NCBI GenBank assembly: GCA_026770585.1
Contig: MU646376.1
Location: forward strand, 587,727-598,861
Origin: Baffinella frigidus
Lineage: Eukaryota; Cryptophyceae; Cryptomonadales; Baffinellaceae
Direction: 5' to 3'
DNA length: 11,135 nucleotides
Shown here: piece after piece, positions 11,113-11,135 of the stretch
Layout of the letters: each line of letters begins with the position of its first letter
Numbering within the stretch: position 1 is the first letter of the stretch
Notes under the pieces: model-generated
What the model was told of the DNA's origin: nothing
The model's database searches: none
Seen by the model: only the letters and a program-made list of their open reading frames with translations
Program-made: the position numbers and the translations under genes

Positions 11113-11135
11113 GTGCTCCGCCGCTCTCCTCCGCC

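Overview
The window looks like nuclear DNA of a unicellular eukaryote, probably an alga or related protist. Coding pieces are short, GC-rich at third codon positions and bounded by splice-like sites. The intervening DNA is full of small foldback elements, and there are three blocks of degenerate plant/algal-type telomere repeat (TTTAGGG). No bacterial operon, tRNA, rRNA or CRISPR array is visible. The species cannot be named from sequence alone.

The main gene is on the minus strand, from an ATG at 7131 to a stop at 834. It encodes a leucine-rich repeat (LRR) protein with an N-terminal hydrophobic segment. I reconstruct about eight exons: 7131-6424, 5375-5169, a short one starting at 4821, 4189-4041, 3553-3476, 3202-2996, 1684-1525 and 940-834. 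At six of the seven junctions the phases agree and the frame stays open, giving roughly 540 residues. The exon 3/exon 4 junction could not be resolved. The LRR exons are the firmest part. The last three exons are low-complexity, charged sequence and rest on splice sites and phase alone.

Every intron of this gene is occupied by a repetitive element. Intron 1 holds a foldback element and a 236-bp tandem duplication. Intron 2 holds a 163-bp MITE (a small non-autonomous inverted-repeat element) and is bordered by a 37-bp direct repeat containing AG|GT. Intron 3 holds a 146-bp foldback plus a 449-bp TIR element. Intron 4 is a telomere-like array. Intron 5 is mostly one MITE. Intron 6 holds nested MITEs, a minisatellite and a CT tract. 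Intron 7 holds a hairpin element. The 3' flank (1-833) carries a TA-flanked foldback 5 bp after the stop, another MITE and several palindromes.

Upstream of the gene (7170-8820) are two arrays of a dispersed repeat with the motif ACCTAAAGGACCTAAAGG, MITE copies and unannotated DNA. From 9000 to 9200 there is a second telomere-like block with a perfect GGGTTGA heptamer run. At the right end (about 9964-10709, minus strand) there are exons of a second, unidentified gene. One of its introns consists almost exactly of a 149-bp MITE and the next consists of telomere-like repeat.

The most interesting reading is that the window records intron creation and growth by two routes: local duplication of AG|GT-containing exon sequence, and MITE insertion (introner-like). 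All splice calls are inferences by eye and need RNA evidence.
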